Positions 16,797 through 25,698 are shown, numbered from the stretch's first letter. The stretch is DNA of 64,000 nucleotides from Curvibacter microcysteis (GCF_028649455.1 NZ_JAQSIO010000003.1:186001-250000), one strand, 5' to 3'. The notes: generated from the sequence alone by a model not told the origin. Made by a program: numbers and translations.

Positions 16797-16822
16797 TCAA
16801 CTGACGAACAAGGAGTAATTCA

Positions 16823-17182
16823 ATGCCTCGCGTCAAACGTGGTGTAACGGCCCGTGCCCGTCACAAAAAAGTTCTGGCCCTTGCTAAGGGTTTCCGTGGT
16901 CGCCGCGGTAATGTCTTCCGGATCGCCAAACAAGCGGTCATGAAGGCTGGGCAATATGCCTACCGCGACCGCCGTACCAAGAAGCGTGTGTTCCGCCAGT
17001 TGTGGATCGCCCGTATCAACGCCGCTGCGCGTGAACTGGGTCTGACCTACAGCCAGTTCGCCAACGGCCTGAAGAAGGCTTCCATCGAGATCGACCGCAA
17101 GATGCTGGCCGACCTCGCTGTGCATGACAAGGCTGCCTTCGGCAGCATCGTGAACCAAGTCAAGGCCAAGCTGGCTGCTTGA
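16823..17182 (+). CDS. rplT: 50S ribosomal protein L20
   Basis: This 119-residue protein is essential for early assembly of the large subunit. It has the typical basic N-terminal tail ([19 protein letters not shown], then [18 protein letters not shown]) and a globular C-domain ([17 protein letters not shown]). AAGGAGT precedes the ATG. In many bacteria L20 is the translational repressor of its own operon, which gives the upstream structured leader a plausible ligand. A terminator-like hairpin lies between it and pheS. Confidence 0.98.
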   Translation: MPRVKRGVTARARHKKVLALAKGFRGRRGNVFRIAKQAVMKAGQYAYRDRRTKKRVFRQLWIARINAAARELGLTYSQFANGLKKASIEIDRKMLADLAVHDKAAFGSIVNQVKAKLAA

Positions 17183-17196
17183 TTTTTTCACGGCTA

Positions 17197-17269
17197 CGCC
17201 CCGCTTCACCGTGGGGCGCTGCGAACAAGAAACAAGGGCTAGGGCTTTCATAAAGCTTTAGCCCTTTTT
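17197..17269 (+). terminator. Two hairpins, the second an intrinsic terminator, between rplT and pheS
   Basis: CGCCCC (17197-17202) pairs with GGGGCG (17213-17218). Then a 14-bp stem AGGGCTAGGGCTTT / AAAGCTTTAGCCCT (17235-17265, loop CAT) is followed by TTTT. The terminator ends 17 bases before the pheS start and would limit read-through from the ribosomal genes. E. coli pheST is controlled by an attenuator with a Phe-rich peptide (pheM). No Phe-rich frame was found here, so simple partial termination is the safer reading. Confidence 0.8.
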
Positions 17270-17286
17270 CATTGACAAGAGAATTT

Positions 17287-18339
17287 ATGAACGAGTTGGA
17301 CGCACTGGTCGACAGCGCCAGACAAGGTTTTGAGCAAGCTGCCACCCCGGCCGATCTGGAGAACGCCAAAGCGGTGTTTCTGGGCAAGTCGGGCCGCATC
17401 ACGGAGTTGATGAAGGGATTGGCCAGCCTGTCGATTGATGAGAAGAAGGCCCGTGGTGCCGTCATCAACCAGGCCAAGCAAGCCATTGAGGCCGCATTGA
17501 ACGCGCGCCGTCAGGCCCTGGCCGATGCCGAACTGGACGCCCAACTCAAGGCTGAAGCGCTGGACGTGAGCCTGCCGGGCCGTCAGGCCGGGCAGGGCGG
17601 TTTGCACCCGGTCTCGCTGACCTTGGAGCGCATCGAAGGCATCTTCGGCTCCATGGGTTTTGATGTGGCCCAAGGCCCTGAAATTGAGTCCGACTGGTTC
17701 AACTTCACCGCACTCAACACGCCTGAAGATCACCCGGCGCGCTCCATGCACGACACCTTCTATGTGGAAGGTGGTTCGGCCAAGGCGCCCAACCTGCTGC
17801 GCACCCACACCAGCCCGATGCAAATTCGCCACGCGGTGCAGCATGTGAACAGCCACCGGGCCCTGCTCGATGCCGGCGAAACCATGCCCGAAATCCGTGT
17901 CATTGCTCCGGGCCGAACCTACCGAGTCGACAGCGACGCCACACACTCGCCCATGTTCCACCAGTGCGAAGGCTTGTGGATTGGCGCCAATGTCAGCTTC
18001 AAGGACTTGAAGGTCGTCTTCACCGACTTCTGCCGCACTTTCTTTGAGTCGGACGACCTGGTCCTGCGTTTCCGTCCCAGCTTTTTCCCCTTCACCGAAC
18101 CCAGCGCTGAGATCGACATTCAGTTCCAGAGCGGCCCCCTGGCCGGCCGCTGGTTGGAAGTGGCCGGATCGGGCCAGGTCCACCCGAACGTGGTGCGCAA
18201 CATGGGCTTGGACCCCGAAAAATACATTGGCTTTGCCTTCGGCATGGGCCCCGACCGCCTGACCATGCTGCGTTACGGGGTGAACGATTTGCGCCTGTTC
18301 TTTGATGGCGACATCCGTTTCCTGTCCCAGTTCCAGTAA
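17287..18339 (+). CDS. pheS: Phenylalanyl-tRNA synthetase alpha subunit
   Basis: This 350-residue catalytic subunit of the alpha2-beta2 PheRS begins with an N-terminal coiled-coil tRNA-binding region (1-90). The class II core contains [13 protein letters not shown], the motif [18 protein letters not shown], the phenylalanine-binding segment [17 protein letters not shown] and the final [18 protein letters not shown]. The ATG at 17287 follows AAGAGA. A TTG five codons upstream is also in frame but is less likely. It is followed by pheT after 81 bases. Confidence 0.97.
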   Translation: MNELDALVDSARQGFEQAATPADLENAKAVFLGKSGRITELMKGLASLSIDEKKARGAVINQAKQAIEAALNARRQALADAELDAQLKAEALDVSLPGRQAGQGGLHPVSLTLERIEGIFGSMGFDVAQGPEIESDWFNFTALNTPEDHPARSMHDTFYVEGGSAKAPNLLRTHTSPMQIRHAVQHVNSHRALLDAGETMPEIRVIAPGRTYRVDSDATHSPMFHQCEGLWIGANVSFKDLKVVFTDFCRTFFESDDLVLRFRPSFFPFTEPSAEIDIQFQSGPLAGRWLEVAGSGQVHPNVVRNMGLDPEKYIGFAFGMGPDRLTMLRYGVNDLRLFFDGDIRFLSQFQ

Positions 18340-18420
18340 GTTTTTTCGGGGCGGGTCTGCCGGGTGCGTCGCGCGATCGCGGCGAGGCCGGCCCAGCCTC
18401 TCATTCACCGAGTTCTGACT

Positions 18421-20856
18421 ATGCAATTTCCTGAATCCTGGTTGCGTGAATTCTGCAACCCGCCGCTGACGACAGCTGAGCTGTCCGAAGCCCTGACCAT
18501 GGCGGGCCTGGAGGTGGAAGAGTTGACGCCCGTGGCGCCGCCTTTCACCAAAATCGTCGTGGGCGAGATCAAGCAGGCTGAGCAACACCCCAACGCTGAC
18601 CGCCTGCGCGTGTGCCAGGTGGATGTGGGCCAGCCCGAGCTGCTCAACATCGTCTGCGGTGCGCCGAATGCACGCGTGGGCATCCGCGTCCCTTGCGCCT
18701 TGGTGGGGGCCGAGTTGCCCCCGGGCGACGACGGCAAACCCTTTTTGATCAAGGTCGGCAAGCTGCGCGGTGTCGAGAGCCAGGGCATGCTGTGCTCGGC
18801 GCGCGAACTGAAGCTGTCCGATGACCATGGTGGCCTGCTGGAACTCCCGGCTGATGCGCCATTGGGTCAGAACATCCGAGAGTACCTGAACCTCGATGAC
18901 ACCTTGTTCACCCTCAAGCTCACGCCCAACCTGGCCCACTGCCTGAGTGTTCACGGCATTGCCCGCGAGGTGTCGGCGTTGACTGGAGCGCCGCTCAAGA
19001 GCCCCAGCTTCCCTGCGGTGGCTGCCGTCCATGACCAGCGCCTGCCTGTCAGCATCAGCGCACCGGACCTGTGTGGTCGCTTTTCTGGCCGCGTGCTGCG
19101 CAACGTCAACCCGCGTGCCGCCACTCCACAGTGGATGGTGGACCGCCTGGCGCGCTGCGGCCAGCGCAGCGTAGCCCCCTTGGTCGACATCTCCAACTAC
19201 GTGATGTTCGAACTGGGCCGTCCCTCGCACATTTTTGACCTGGACAAGATCCACGGTGGCTTGGACGTGCGTTGGGGTCGTGTCGGTGAGTCGCTCAAGC
19301 TGCTCAACGGCAACACCATCACCGTCGATGAAGAAGTCGGCGTGATCGCCGACGCCGAGCAGGTCGAGTCCTTGGCCGGCATCATGGGCGGTGACTCGAC
19401 AGCAGTCTCCGACGACACCCGCAATGTCTATGTGGAAGCCGCTTTCTGGTGGCCCAAGGCGGTGGCCGGGCGTTCGCGTCGCTACAACTTCTCGACCGAT
19501 GCAGGTCACCGTTTCGAGCGCGGTGTGGACCCTGAACTGACGGTGGAGCACATCGAGCGCATCACCCAGTTGATTTTGGACATCTGTGGCGGCGAAGCCG
19601 GTCCGGTGGACGATGTTCGCGTCACCGTGCCCACGCCCCAACCCGTGACCTTGCGCGTGGCGCGCGCCGTCAAGGTGATCGGTATGCCGCTGTCGCAAGA
19701 GCGCTGTGCGTTGGCGCTGCGCCGTCTGGGGCTCGACGTGTCGGAAGGCGAGGGCACGCTGACCGTGACGCCGCCGTCTTACCGTTTCGACCTGACCCTC
19801 GAAGAAGACTTGATCGAAGAAGTCGCGCGCATGGTGGGGTACAACAACCTGCCGACCACGCCCCCGCTGGCTCCGATCACGCCCAAGCTGCGCGCGGAGA
19901 ACCAGCGAAGCCCCTTTGCGGTGCGCCGTCAGCTGGCCGGTCTGGGCTACCAAGAGACCATCAACTTCAGCTTTGTTGAAGAAGCTTGGGAACATGAGCT
20001 CGCCGGCAACCCTGCGCCCATCAAGCTGCTCAACCCCATTGCCAGCCAGATGAGCGTGATGCGCTCCTCGCTGATCGGTTCTTTGCTGCAGGTGCTGAAG
20101 TTCAACATCGATCGCAAAGCCTCGCGAGTGCGCGTGTTCGAGTTGGGCCGCGTCTTCCTGCGGGATGCGTCGGTCACCGACTCCATCACCACGGTGGCAG
20201 GGTTCCATCAGCCCATGCGGGTGGCGGGTGCTGCTTGGGGGGCTCAGGCCAGCACCCAATGGGGCCTGGCCGAGCGCGCTGTTGATTTCTATGACGTGAA
20301 GGGTGATCTGGAGGCTTTGCTGGCCCCGTTCAAGCCCAGCTTTGTCGCTGCTGAACACCCCGCTTTGCACCCAGGTCGCACGGCTGCCGTGCATTTGAAC
20401 GGCGAAGTGATCGGTCACGTGGGCGAGTTGCACCCGCGCTGGCGCCAGAAGTGGGGCTTTGCCAGCTCGCCTGTGTTGTTTGAGCTGGCGCTGGATCCCG
20501 TGCTGGCGCGTCAGGTGCCGGCTTTTGAAGCCGTCTCTCGCCTGCAGCCTGTGACGCGAGACATCGCTGTGGTGGCGGCTGATCAGGTCAGCTTTGGGGC
20601 CGTCGAGCAGTCGATCCGTGCCGCTGCGACCGGTGGTCTGTTGCGTGATGTGACGCTGTTTGACTTGTACCGCCCCAAGCCGCAAAAAGACGCTTCCGCC
20701 GCACCCTCGGGTCTGAGCGTGGGTGAAAAGAGCCTGGCGATTCGCCTGACCCTGCATGGCGGCGAAATCAGCCTGACCGACGAGCAAATCGAAGCCACCG
20801 TGCAAGCTGTGCTGAAGCAGCTTGAGGCGGACACTGGCGCTCGTTTGCGTGTTTGA
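18421..20856 (+). CDS. pheT: Phenylalanyl-tRNA synthetase beta subunit
   Basis: This 811-residue subunit is needed for tRNA binding and editing. Domains in order are an N-terminal fold ([17 protein letters not shown]), an EMAP-like tRNA-binding domain ([21 protein letters not shown], about 44-150), and the B3/B4 editing region with [17 protein letters not shown]5 domain, the inactive synthetase-like core ([18 protein letters not shown]) and the C-terminal FDX-ACB domain ([13 protein letters not shown] to the end) follow. The start is taken at the conserved MQF, although a longer frame opens at 18364. The stop is 16 bases before ihfA, in the standard order. Confidence 0.97.
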   Translation: MQFPESWLREFCNPPLTTAELSEALTMAGLEVEELTPVAPPFTKIVVGEIKQAEQHPNADRLRVCQVDVGQPELLNIVCGAPNARVGIRVPCALVGAELPPGDDGKPFLIKVGKLRGVESQGMLCSARELKLSDDHGGLLELPADAPLGQNIREYLNLDDTLFTLKLTPNLAHCLSVHGIAREVSALTGAPLKSPSFPAVAAVHDQRLPVSISAPDLCGRFSGRVLRNVNPRAATPQWMVDRLARCGQRSVAPLVDISNYVMFELGRPSHIFDLDKIHGGLDVRWGRVGESLKLLNGNTITVDEEVGVIADAEQVESLAGIMGGDSTAVSDDTRNVYVEAAFWWPKAVAGRSRRYNFSTDAGHRFERGVDPELTVEHIERITQLILDICGGEAGPVDDVRVTVPTPQPVTLRVARAVKVIGMPLSQERCALALRRLGLDVSEGEGTLTVTPPSYRFDLTLEEDLIEEVARMVGYNNLPTTPPLAPITPKLRAENQRSPFAVRRQLAGLGYQETINFSFVEEAWEHELAGNPAPIKLLNPIASQMSVMRSSLIGSLLQVLKFNIDRKASRVRVFELGRVFLRDASVTDSITTVAGFHQPMRVAGAAWGAQASTQWGLAERAVDFYDVKGDLEALLAPFKPSFVAAEHPALHPGRTAAVHLNGEVIGHVGELHPRWRQKWGFASSPVLFELALDPVLARQVPAFEAVSRLQPVTRDIAVVAADQVSFGAVEQSIRAAATGGLLRDVTLFDLYRPKPQKDASAAPSGLSVGEKSLAIRLTLHGGEISLTDEQIEATVQAVLKQLEADTGARLRV

Positions 20857-20872
20857 CGAGGACCACAGCCCT

Positions 20873-21208
20873 ATGGTGAGCCCTGAAATCGAATTTGCAG
20901 TCGACGATCTGGAGACCCCTGCGCTGACCAAGGCGCAGTTGGCTGACTTGTTGTTCGAGCACATTGGCTTGAACAAGCGCGAGTCCAAGGACATGGTTGA
21001 TGCGTTCTTTGACCTGGTCTCTGAAAGTCTGGTGCGCGGCGATGATGTCAAGATTTCGGGTTTTGGCAATTTTCAGATCCGCACCAAGGCGCCTCGTCCT
21101 GGGCGCAACCCACGCACCGGCGAAGCGATCCCGATTCGGGCCCGCCGTGTGGTGACCTTCCATGCCAGCCACAAGCTCAAAGAGCAGATCCAGGGCGAGG
21201 GCAGTTGA
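20873..21208 (+). CDS. ihfA: Integration host factor alpha subunit
   Basis: This 111-residue HU/IHF-family DNA-bending protein has [29 protein letters not shown]-type helices. The core [20 protein letters not shown] leads into the beta-arm [18 protein letters not shown], with the conserved Pro that intercalates into DNA. It forms a heterodimer with IhfB to bend specific sites in transcription and recombination. The position directly after pheT identifies alpha rather than beta. The N-terminal ten acidic residues are longer than in E. coli. A MerR-type gene follows. Confidence 0.95.
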   Translation: MVSPEIEFAVDDLETPALTKAQLADLLFEHIGLNKRESKDMVDAFFDLVSESLVRGDDVKISGFGNFQIRTKAPRPGRNPRTGEAIPIRARRVVTFHASHKLKEQIQGEGS

Positions 21209-21516
21209 GTTGAAGGGCGCCCCGCGTCGCCTGAGCTGATCTGGCTTCGGTTGGCGTGGCGGCCCGGCAGGTCTCCCTTCGCGCGGGGGCATTGGAGGCG
21301 CGGCATCTTTGGCGTTTTCATTCCCCTTCGCTTGGGCGGGAGGCATACTGATGAGGCCTTGGCTTCAAGGTTTTTTTCGTGGCTTGGCCCGCTGTTCTCT
21401 GTGATCTGCCTGCTTCCGTCAATTCGGAATTAACTCTCGTTTGTCTTGATCGGCTGTCTGGCGTTTGTGCCGCTGCTGAAGTACCCTAAAAGCTTTCCGT
21501 GTCGTCAGAGATTCCC
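21209..21516. other. Intergenic region between ihfA and the MerR-type gene
   Basis: These 308 bases contain no frame with recognisable protein character; a 60-codon open frame at 21251-21433 has no ribosome site or known motif. No clear terminator after ihfA was found. A weak promoter-like pair (TTGTGC, 16 bases, TAAAAG) sits shortly before the MerR gene. Confidence 0.4.
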
Positions 21517-21951
21517 ATGGCAAACGCCTTGCCCCCCATCCCAGTCAAGCGCTACTTCACCATTGGAGAAGTGGGCGAGTTGTGTGGCGTCAAGCCTCAC
21601 GTTCTCAGGTACTGGGAGCAGGAGTTCACGCAGTTGCGTCCCATGAAGCGCCGGGGCAACCGGCGCTATTACCAGCACCACGAGGTGTTGATGATTCGCC
21701 GCATCCGTGACCTGCTGTATGACCAGGGCTTCACCATCAGTGGGGCGCGCAACAAGCTGCAAGAGGGGGCTGGTGCCGCCTTGTCAGTGGCTGCCTCGCT
21801 CGGCGATGAGGCCGCGGCCATCGCTGTCGAAGGAACCAAGGGCGTGAACGATGAAATGTCGGCAGCCTTGCTGGCCGTGCCATCCCATGAGTTGCAAGGC
21901 CTTCGGCAAGAATTAGTTGAGATTTTTGAGCTTCTCGCCGAAGCCGCCTAA
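21517..21951 (+). CDS. MerR-family transcriptional regulator
   Basis: This 144-residue protein has an N-terminal winged helix-turn-helix (FTIGEVGELCGVKPHVLRYW, about 14-33, then RRGNRRYYQHHEVLMIRRIR). A short helical C-terminus follows, without the cysteines used by metal-sensing MerR proteins. Genes of this type directly follow ihfA in many betaproteobacteria; their target is not known. The ATG at 21517 is preferred to the GTG at 21499 because the family N-terminus is short. tRNA-Pro begins 26 bases after the stop. Confidence 0.9.
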   Translation: MANALPPIPVKRYFTIGEVGELCGVKPHVLRYWEQEFTQLRPMKRRGNRRYYQHHEVLMIRRIRDLLYDQGFTISGARNKLQEGAGAALSVAASLGDEAAAIAVEGTKGVNDEMSAALLAVPSHELQGLRQELVEIFELLAEAA

Positions 21952-21960
21952 AAACCGTTA

Positions 21961-21966
21961 TATAAT
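21961..21966 (+). promoter_or_regulatory. -10 element before tRNA-Pro
   Basis: A perfect TATAAT lies 12 bases upstream of the tRNA-Pro 5' end, right after the MerR stop codon. A matching -35 hexamer at normal spacing was not obvious, so strength is uncertain. Confidence 0.5.
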
Positions 21967-21977
21967 TTAATTCTTGT

Positions 21978-22054
21978 CGGCGTGTAGCGCAGCCTGGTAG
22001 CGCACTTGCATGGGGTGCAAGGGGTCGCGAGTTCGAATCCCGCCACGCCGACCA
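21978..22054 (+). tRNA. tRNA-Pro (anticodon GGG)
   Basis: The 77-base cloverleaf is complete. Acceptor CGGCGTG pairs with CACGCCG; the D arm contains AGCCTGGTAGCGC. The anticodon stem CTTGC/GCAAG holds the loop ATGGGGT with anticodon GGG. The T arm has GTTCGAATC, and the 3' CCA is encoded. It reads proline codons CCC/CCU. It is followed by a strong terminator. Confidence 0.97.
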
Positions 22055-22070
22055 TTTTATTCGAAGACCA

Positions 22071-22104
22071 ACGGGTCTCAGCCAAAAGCTGAGGCCCGTT
22101 TTTC
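22071..22104 (+). terminator. Intrinsic terminator after tRNA-Pro
   Basis: ACGGGTCTCAGC pairs along all 12 positions (one G-T) with GCTGAGGCCCGT around CAAAA and is followed by five T. Confidence 0.95.
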
Positions 22105-22276
22105 TTTTCCGAATGGGGATTCACCTCAATCCGAGCACCTCGGCTGAATTGGAGTTGGCTGATGTGCCTTGCCTTGGGGGTTATTGGCTGGCCCTCGGCA
22201 TGCTTCATGTGCCCTCGCTACCATTTGCTCGCTGCCGGGGCCACTTTGCCTGAACCGGTGGCAAAGAAGCTGAGTC

Positions 22277-22441
22277 ATGAGCGCCAACCACCACTCCTTT
22301 CGGGGTAACAAGTCATCTTTGCCGAGCAAACCTTGTGTCGCCTGTGGGCGCCCCATGACCTGGCGGCGCCGCTGGGCCAAGACCTGGGACGAGGTCAAGT
22401 ACTGCTCTGAGGCCTGCCGGCGCGCCAAGGGGTCGGCATGA
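22277..22441 (+). CDS. DUF2256 zinc-ribbon-like small protein
   Basis: This 54-residue protein has four cysteines in two pairs, C20-x2-C23 (PCVACGRPMTWRRRWAKTW) and C43-x3-C47 (KYCSEACRRAK), matching the DUF2256 pattern in which the cysteines probably bind zinc. The family is commonly found beside photolyase/cryptochrome genes, as here. Its stop overlaps the next gene's start as ATGA, strong evidence that it is translated and coupled. The role is unknown; regulation or assembly of the flavoprotein is only a guess. Confidence 0.85.
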   Translation: MSANHHSFRGNKSSLPSKPCVACGRPMTWRRRWAKTWDEVKYCSEACRRAKGSA

Positions 22442-23637
22442 ACTCGGATCCATCTTTTGATCCCACTCTCAGCGCCGCGCGGGCCCGCTTGGCGTCGGTG
22501 GATCCTGAGGTCTATGCACGTACCCGCAACCATTTAGCGGCCGGCGCCACGGGTCTGGGGCCCTACCTCACCCACGGTTTGCTCAGCACTGACGAGGTCC
22601 TGCGCGCGGTCACGGCGCGCTACCCTTTGCAGGTGCAAGACAAGCTGGTGTTCGAGTTGGGCTGGCGTGCTTATTACCGCCATGTGTGGGCGCACCGGGG
22701 TGCGGCGGTGGGTGAATCTGTTCACGCGGGGCCTTTGACTGAGGCCGCCTATGCCCTCAGCCTGCCGAATGACCTCCGTCAGGGCGTCACCGGGGTTCCG
22801 GTGATCGACCAGTCTGTGCGATGTCTCTATCACACCGGCTACCTGCACAACCACGCGCGCCTCTGGTTGGCCAGCTACGTGGTGCATGTGCGCAAAGTGC
22901 ATTGGCGTGTCGGTGCCGATTGGTTGTACGGCCATTTGCTGGACGGCGACCTGGCCAGCAATTTCATGAGTTGGCAGTGGGTGGCAGGCACCAGCAGCAG
23001 CAAGCCTTATCTGTTCAATGCCGAGAATGTCGCTCGATTCGCGCCGGCGCCTTGGCACAGCCCGGGCAGCGTGGTCGACACGGATTACGAGACCCTGGAA
23101 CGCCGAGCGCGGGACCCCGTTTGGCAGCCCTCGGTGGCCCATTTGCCAGGCGTGGAGCCTTTGGCTGAGCCTGGTTTGCGAAGTGCGCCACCGGCTGTCT
23201 TGGGTTTCACGTCGCCCCTTGCTCATGACGTGGCCGGACGGGACGTGTGGTTGGTCCATCCCTGGAGTCTGGGGCCCTCGCCTGAGGGCTTGTCGGAAGA
23301 CGTGTGTGTGTTGGCGTTGTCGGTGGCCGATTTTCACCGGCAGCACCCCTGGAGCGAGCGGCGCTGGCAATTCGTCGGGCAACGCATGGCTGAGTTGACC
23401 CCGTTGCGCTGGCATGGCGAGTCGACACAGATCATGGCGGCCCTGGGTGCAGCGCGCCGGGTGCGCTGCCTGGATGAGCCGCATGTGAGCCCCTGGCTCA
23501 CTCAGTGGGCTGAGTGCCAAGCGCCCGAGCCCGTGTTCGCGCCTGTGGCTGGGCGCTGTGATTCGTTCTCGGCCTGGTGGAAGCAGGCAGTCCCCGCCCG
23601 CGGTGCGGTACGGGACACCTTGTTGCAGCGGGCTTGA
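22438..23637 (+). CDS. Photolyase-family FAD-binding protein with unusual domain order
   Basis: This 399-residue protein starts almost directly with the photolyase FAD-binding domain (residues about 10-225). That domain includes LVFELGWRAYYRHVW, GVTGVPVIDQSVRCLY, LHNHARLWLASYVVH and GDLASNFMSWQWVAGT, which line the flavin pocket. The usual N-terminal Rossmann-type antenna domain is missing. Instead the C-terminal half (about 268-360) looks like such a domain: GRDVWLVHPW, VCVLALSVADF, then SERRWQFVGQRMAEL. It may therefore be a permuted photolyase relative. It could repair light damage or act in signalling. It sits between DUF2256 and a second photolyase gene. Confidence 0.82.
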   Translation: MNSDPSFDPTLSAARARLASVDPEVYARTRNHLAAGATGLGPYLTHGLLSTDEVLRAVTARYPLQVQDKLVFELGWRAYYRHVWAHRGAAVGESVHAGPLTEAAYALSLPNDLRQGVTGVPVIDQSVRCLYHTGYLHNHARLWLASYVVHVRKVHWRVGADWLYGHLLDGDLASNFMSWQWVAGTSSSKPYLFNAENVARFAPAPWHSPGSVVDTDYETLERRARDPVWQPSVAHLPGVEPLAEPGLRSAPPAVLGFTSPLAHDVAGRDVWLVHPWSLGPSPEGLSEDVCVLALSVADFHRQHPWSERRWQFVGQRMAELTPLRWHGESTQIMAALGAARRVRCLDEPHVSPWLTQWAECQAPEPVFAPVAGRCDSFSAWWKQAVPARGAVRDTLLQRA

Positions 23638-23643
23638 GTGAAC

Positions 23644-25119
23644 ATGGCGGCGCCCACGGCTCTGGTCTGGTTCAAGCGCGATTTGCGTGTGCGTGACCAC
23701 GCCCCCCTGGCGCAGGCCCAGCAGTTTGAGTGCGCCCTTGGTTTGGTGCTGATCGAGCCCAGCTGGCTCCGCAGCCCGGAGTGCGATCCTCGCCATGTGG
23801 CGTTTTTGTTGGATGCTGTGGCGGCCCTGCGGGTGGATCTGGCCGCACGTGGTCTGCCTTTGTTGGTGCGTGTCGGAGAGGCGGTGCCGGTGTTGCAGGC
23901 CCTGCGTGACGAGTTCGGCGTCACGCACCTGCTCAGCCATGAAGAAACCGGCCCCGGCTGGAGCTACACGCGCGATCTGGCGGTGGCCGACTGGTGTCGC
24001 CACCAAGGGGTCGTCTGGCGCGAATGGGCGCAGACCGGTGTGGTGCGCCGCTTGCGTTCGCGCAGTGGCTGGGCTGGTCGTTGGGCGCAGCGCATGAATG
24101 CGCTTGAGGCCCCGCGCGTGCGCGGCTTCAAAGGCCCTGCGGGTCTGGCGCCTGAGCCGATCCCTGACTGGGGCGATCTGGGTTTGTCGGCGCCGGCCGT
24201 GCAGCCACCACCCGCCGGCGAGTGGGTGGCCTGGGACACCTTGCAGGGCTTTTTGGCGGGGCGGGGGCGTGACTACCGGAGGGCTCTGTCGAGCCCGTTG
24301 ACGGCTGAGACCGCTTGCAGTCGGCTCAGTGCCCACTTGGCCTTCGGCACCATCTCGATGCGGTGTGTGCACCAGGCCACGGCGTCGACCCTGCTCGGCA
24401 CACCGGACCGCGATCTGGCCTATGGCCTGCGTGGCTTTGCTTCGCGTCTGCGCTGGCACTGTCATTTCATGCAGAAACTCGAAGATCAACCCGATCTGGA
24501 GTGGCGTAACCTGGCCCGATCGGTGGATGGCTTGCGTCCAGGGGATGGCGTGCATCCAGACCCGGTGAACCAGGCCTTGTTGCAGGCATGGTGTGAGGGC
24601 CGAACGGGGTACCCCATGGTGGACGCCTGCATGCGTCAACTTCGCGCCACGGGCTGGTTGAACTTCCGCATGCGGGCGATGCTGGTCAGCTTTGCGGCCT
24701 ACCACCTGGGCCTGCATTGGCGTGAGCCCGGCTTGTTTTTGGCCCGGCAGTTCTTGGATTTTGAGCCCGGCATCCACTGGAGCCAGATGCAAATGCAATC
24801 CGGCACCACAGGCATCAACACCTTGCGCATCTACTCACCCGCCAAGCAGGCGCTCGACCATGACCCTCAGGGCCAGTACCGACGCCAATGGCTGCCGGAG
24901 TACGGCAGTTGCGCCTACCCTGAGCCCATCGTGGACGAGCGCACTGCGCTGGCCCGGATCAAGCTTCAGTTGTATGGGCTGCGCCAGCAGCCTGAAGCAC
25001 GGGCCGAGGCGGCGGCCATTCAGCAGCAGCATGGGTCTCGCAAAAGTGGCTTGCCTCCCAGCCCAAGCCGGTCTCGCCGCCCGCCTGTGGTGGATGAGGC
25101 GCAGGGCAGTTTGTTCTGA
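23644..25119 (+). CDS. Deoxyribodipyrimidine photolyase / cryptochrome family protein
   Basis: This protein of about 491 residues has the standard layout. An N-terminal Rossmann antenna domain (LVWFKRDLRVRDHAPLAQA, about 1-140) is followed by a C-terminal FAD domain (GRTGYPMVDACMRQLRATGW, NFRMRAMLVSFAAYHL, ending LDFEPGIHWSQMQMQSGTTG). Photolyases split UV-induced dimers using light; this sequence type (HWSQMQMQSGTTG) could also be a cryptochrome-like sensor. A GTG two codons upstream (23638) is an alternative start and would abut the previous stop. The tail (KSGLPPSPSRSRRPP) is probably disordered. Confidence 0.88.
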   Translation: MAAPTALVWFKRDLRVRDHAPLAQAQQFECALGLVLIEPSWLRSPECDPRHVAFLLDAVAALRVDLAARGLPLLVRVGEAVPVLQALRDEFGVTHLLSHEETGPGWSYTRDLAVADWCRHQGVVWREWAQTGVVRRLRSRSGWAGRWAQRMNALEAPRVRGFKGPAGLAPEPIPDWGDLGLSAPAVQPPPAGEWVAWDTLQGFLAGRGRDYRRALSSPLTAETACSRLSAHLAFGTISMRCVHQATASTLLGTPDRDLAYGLRGFASRLRWHCHFMQKLEDQPDLEWRNLARSVDGLRPGDGVHPDPVNQALLQAWCEGRTGYPMVDACMRQLRATGWLNFRMRAMLVSFAAYHLGLHWREPGLFLARQFLDFEPGIHWSQMQMQSGTTGINTLRIYSPAKQALDHDPQGQYRRQWLPEYGSCAYPEPIVDERTALARIKLQLYGLRQQPEARAEAAAIQQQHGSRKSGLPPSPSRSRRPPVVDEAQGSLF

Positions 25120-25210
25120 GCCTTGTGCCAGGCCGCTTTTCCATCCAGGGCAGATGGGGCAGTCAGGGGGGGGGCTGAGGAGGAGAGAAATGGCATTGCT
25201 CACCCGATGG

Positions 25211-25229
25211 AGGTGATTCGATATCACCT
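25211..25229. promoter_or_regulatory. Palindrome AGGTGAT/ATCACCT upstream of the carrier-protein operon
   Basis: AGGTGAT-tcgat-ATCACCT is a perfect 19-base inverted repeat about 80 bases before the -35 element. The same half-sites GGTGAT and ATCACC reappear at 25321-25326 and 25336-25341, flanking and overlapping the -10, with a 9-base gap. Repetition of one half-site at a distal and a promoter-proximal position fits a repressor that loops DNA. The regulator is unknown. Confidence 0.5.
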
Positions 25230-25266
25230 TGTGGGTGGGGCCTGACGGGCCATGCCAATTAGTTCA

Positions 25267-25283
25267 CCGATCGTCCAGATCGG
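25267..25283. promoter_or_regulatory. Palindrome CCGATC/GATCGG upstream of the carrier-protein operon
   Basis: CCGATC-gtcca-GATCGG is a perfect 17-base inverted repeat ending 25 bases before the putative -35. Its half-sites differ from the AGGTGAT repeat, so a second regulator or an activator site is possible. Confidence 0.4.
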
Positions 25284-25308
25284 AGGGCTTCAAGAGGGGC
25301 GTGCTCGG

Positions 25309-25337
25309 TTGTAAGGGGGGGGTGATGAGGCTATGAT
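25309..25337 (+). promoter_or_regulatory. Sigma70-like promoter of the carrier-protein operon
   Basis: TTGTAA (25309-25314) and TATGAT (25332-25337) lie 17 bases apart, matching consensus at four and five of six positions. Transcription would begin near 25344, leaving a leader of about 100 bases. The -10 overlaps one of two ATCACC half-sites. Confidence 0.5.
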
Positions 25338-25446
25338 CACCGAAGCATTTTGTTACTAATGTGGCGGCTTGTTGTACTTACGGTGGCACCTGCCGCACAG
25401 ACCGCTTCGCCACGCCGCCGCCCCCGATTCTTCCTCCCGAAAAACC

Positions 25447-25698
25447 ATGAACACCGCATTGCGTGAGATTTTTGCCAAGCAAGGTCGCTTGGCACAGGCC
25501 CTGGAAGGGCTCAATGACGACGCCGACCTGTTTGCAGCGGGTTTGGACAGCCTGGCCATCGTCAATGTGATGTTGGCGGTGGAAGACCGCTTCGAGGTTG
25601 AGATCCCTGACGAGCATTTGAACCGGGCGACCTTCTCCAGCATCTCGGCCCTCGCCGCGGTGTTGCGCAAGTTGCAGGCTGAGCAGCATTCCGCATGA
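25447..25698 (+). CDS. Acyl/aminoacyl carrier protein
   Basis: This 83-residue four-helix carrier protein has its phosphopantetheine attachment serine in AAGLDSLAIVNVM (Ser35) and acidic helix faces. It is not the fatty-acid ACP: its sequence differs, and its partners are an amino acid:[carrier protein] ligase and a flavoenzyme. It should carry an amino acid as a thioester. It is the first gene of the seven-gene operon. The start at 25447 is the only ATG consistent with the domain length. The stop overlaps the next start as ATGA. Confidence 0.9.
   Translation: MNTALREIFAKQGRLAQALEGLNDDADLFAAGLDSLAIVNVMLAVEDRFEVEIPDEHLNRATFSSISALAAVLRKLQAEQHSA

Larger units (their letters stand above)
25120..25446. 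other. Regulatory gap before the carrier-protein operon
   Basis: These 327 bases carry no protein frame of note. The left part has a G-run. The rest holds three inverted repeats and a sigma70-like promoter, listed separately, which together look like a controlled promoter for the seven-gene operon starting at 25447. Confidence 0.6.

Noticed and set aside
17183-17286. Search for a pheM-like leader peptide before pheS.
   Set aside because: No short frame with repeated Phe codons was found, so only the terminator is reported.
17269-21069. A 1266-codon open frame antisense to pheS-pheT.
   Set aside because: It lies entirely opposite well-identified synthetase genes and reads as a low-complexity mirror of their codon bias; typical of high-GC coding DNA.
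21251-21433. A 60-codon frame between ihfA and the MerR gene.
   Set aside because: No ribosome site, no motif, and composition similar to random intergenic sequence.
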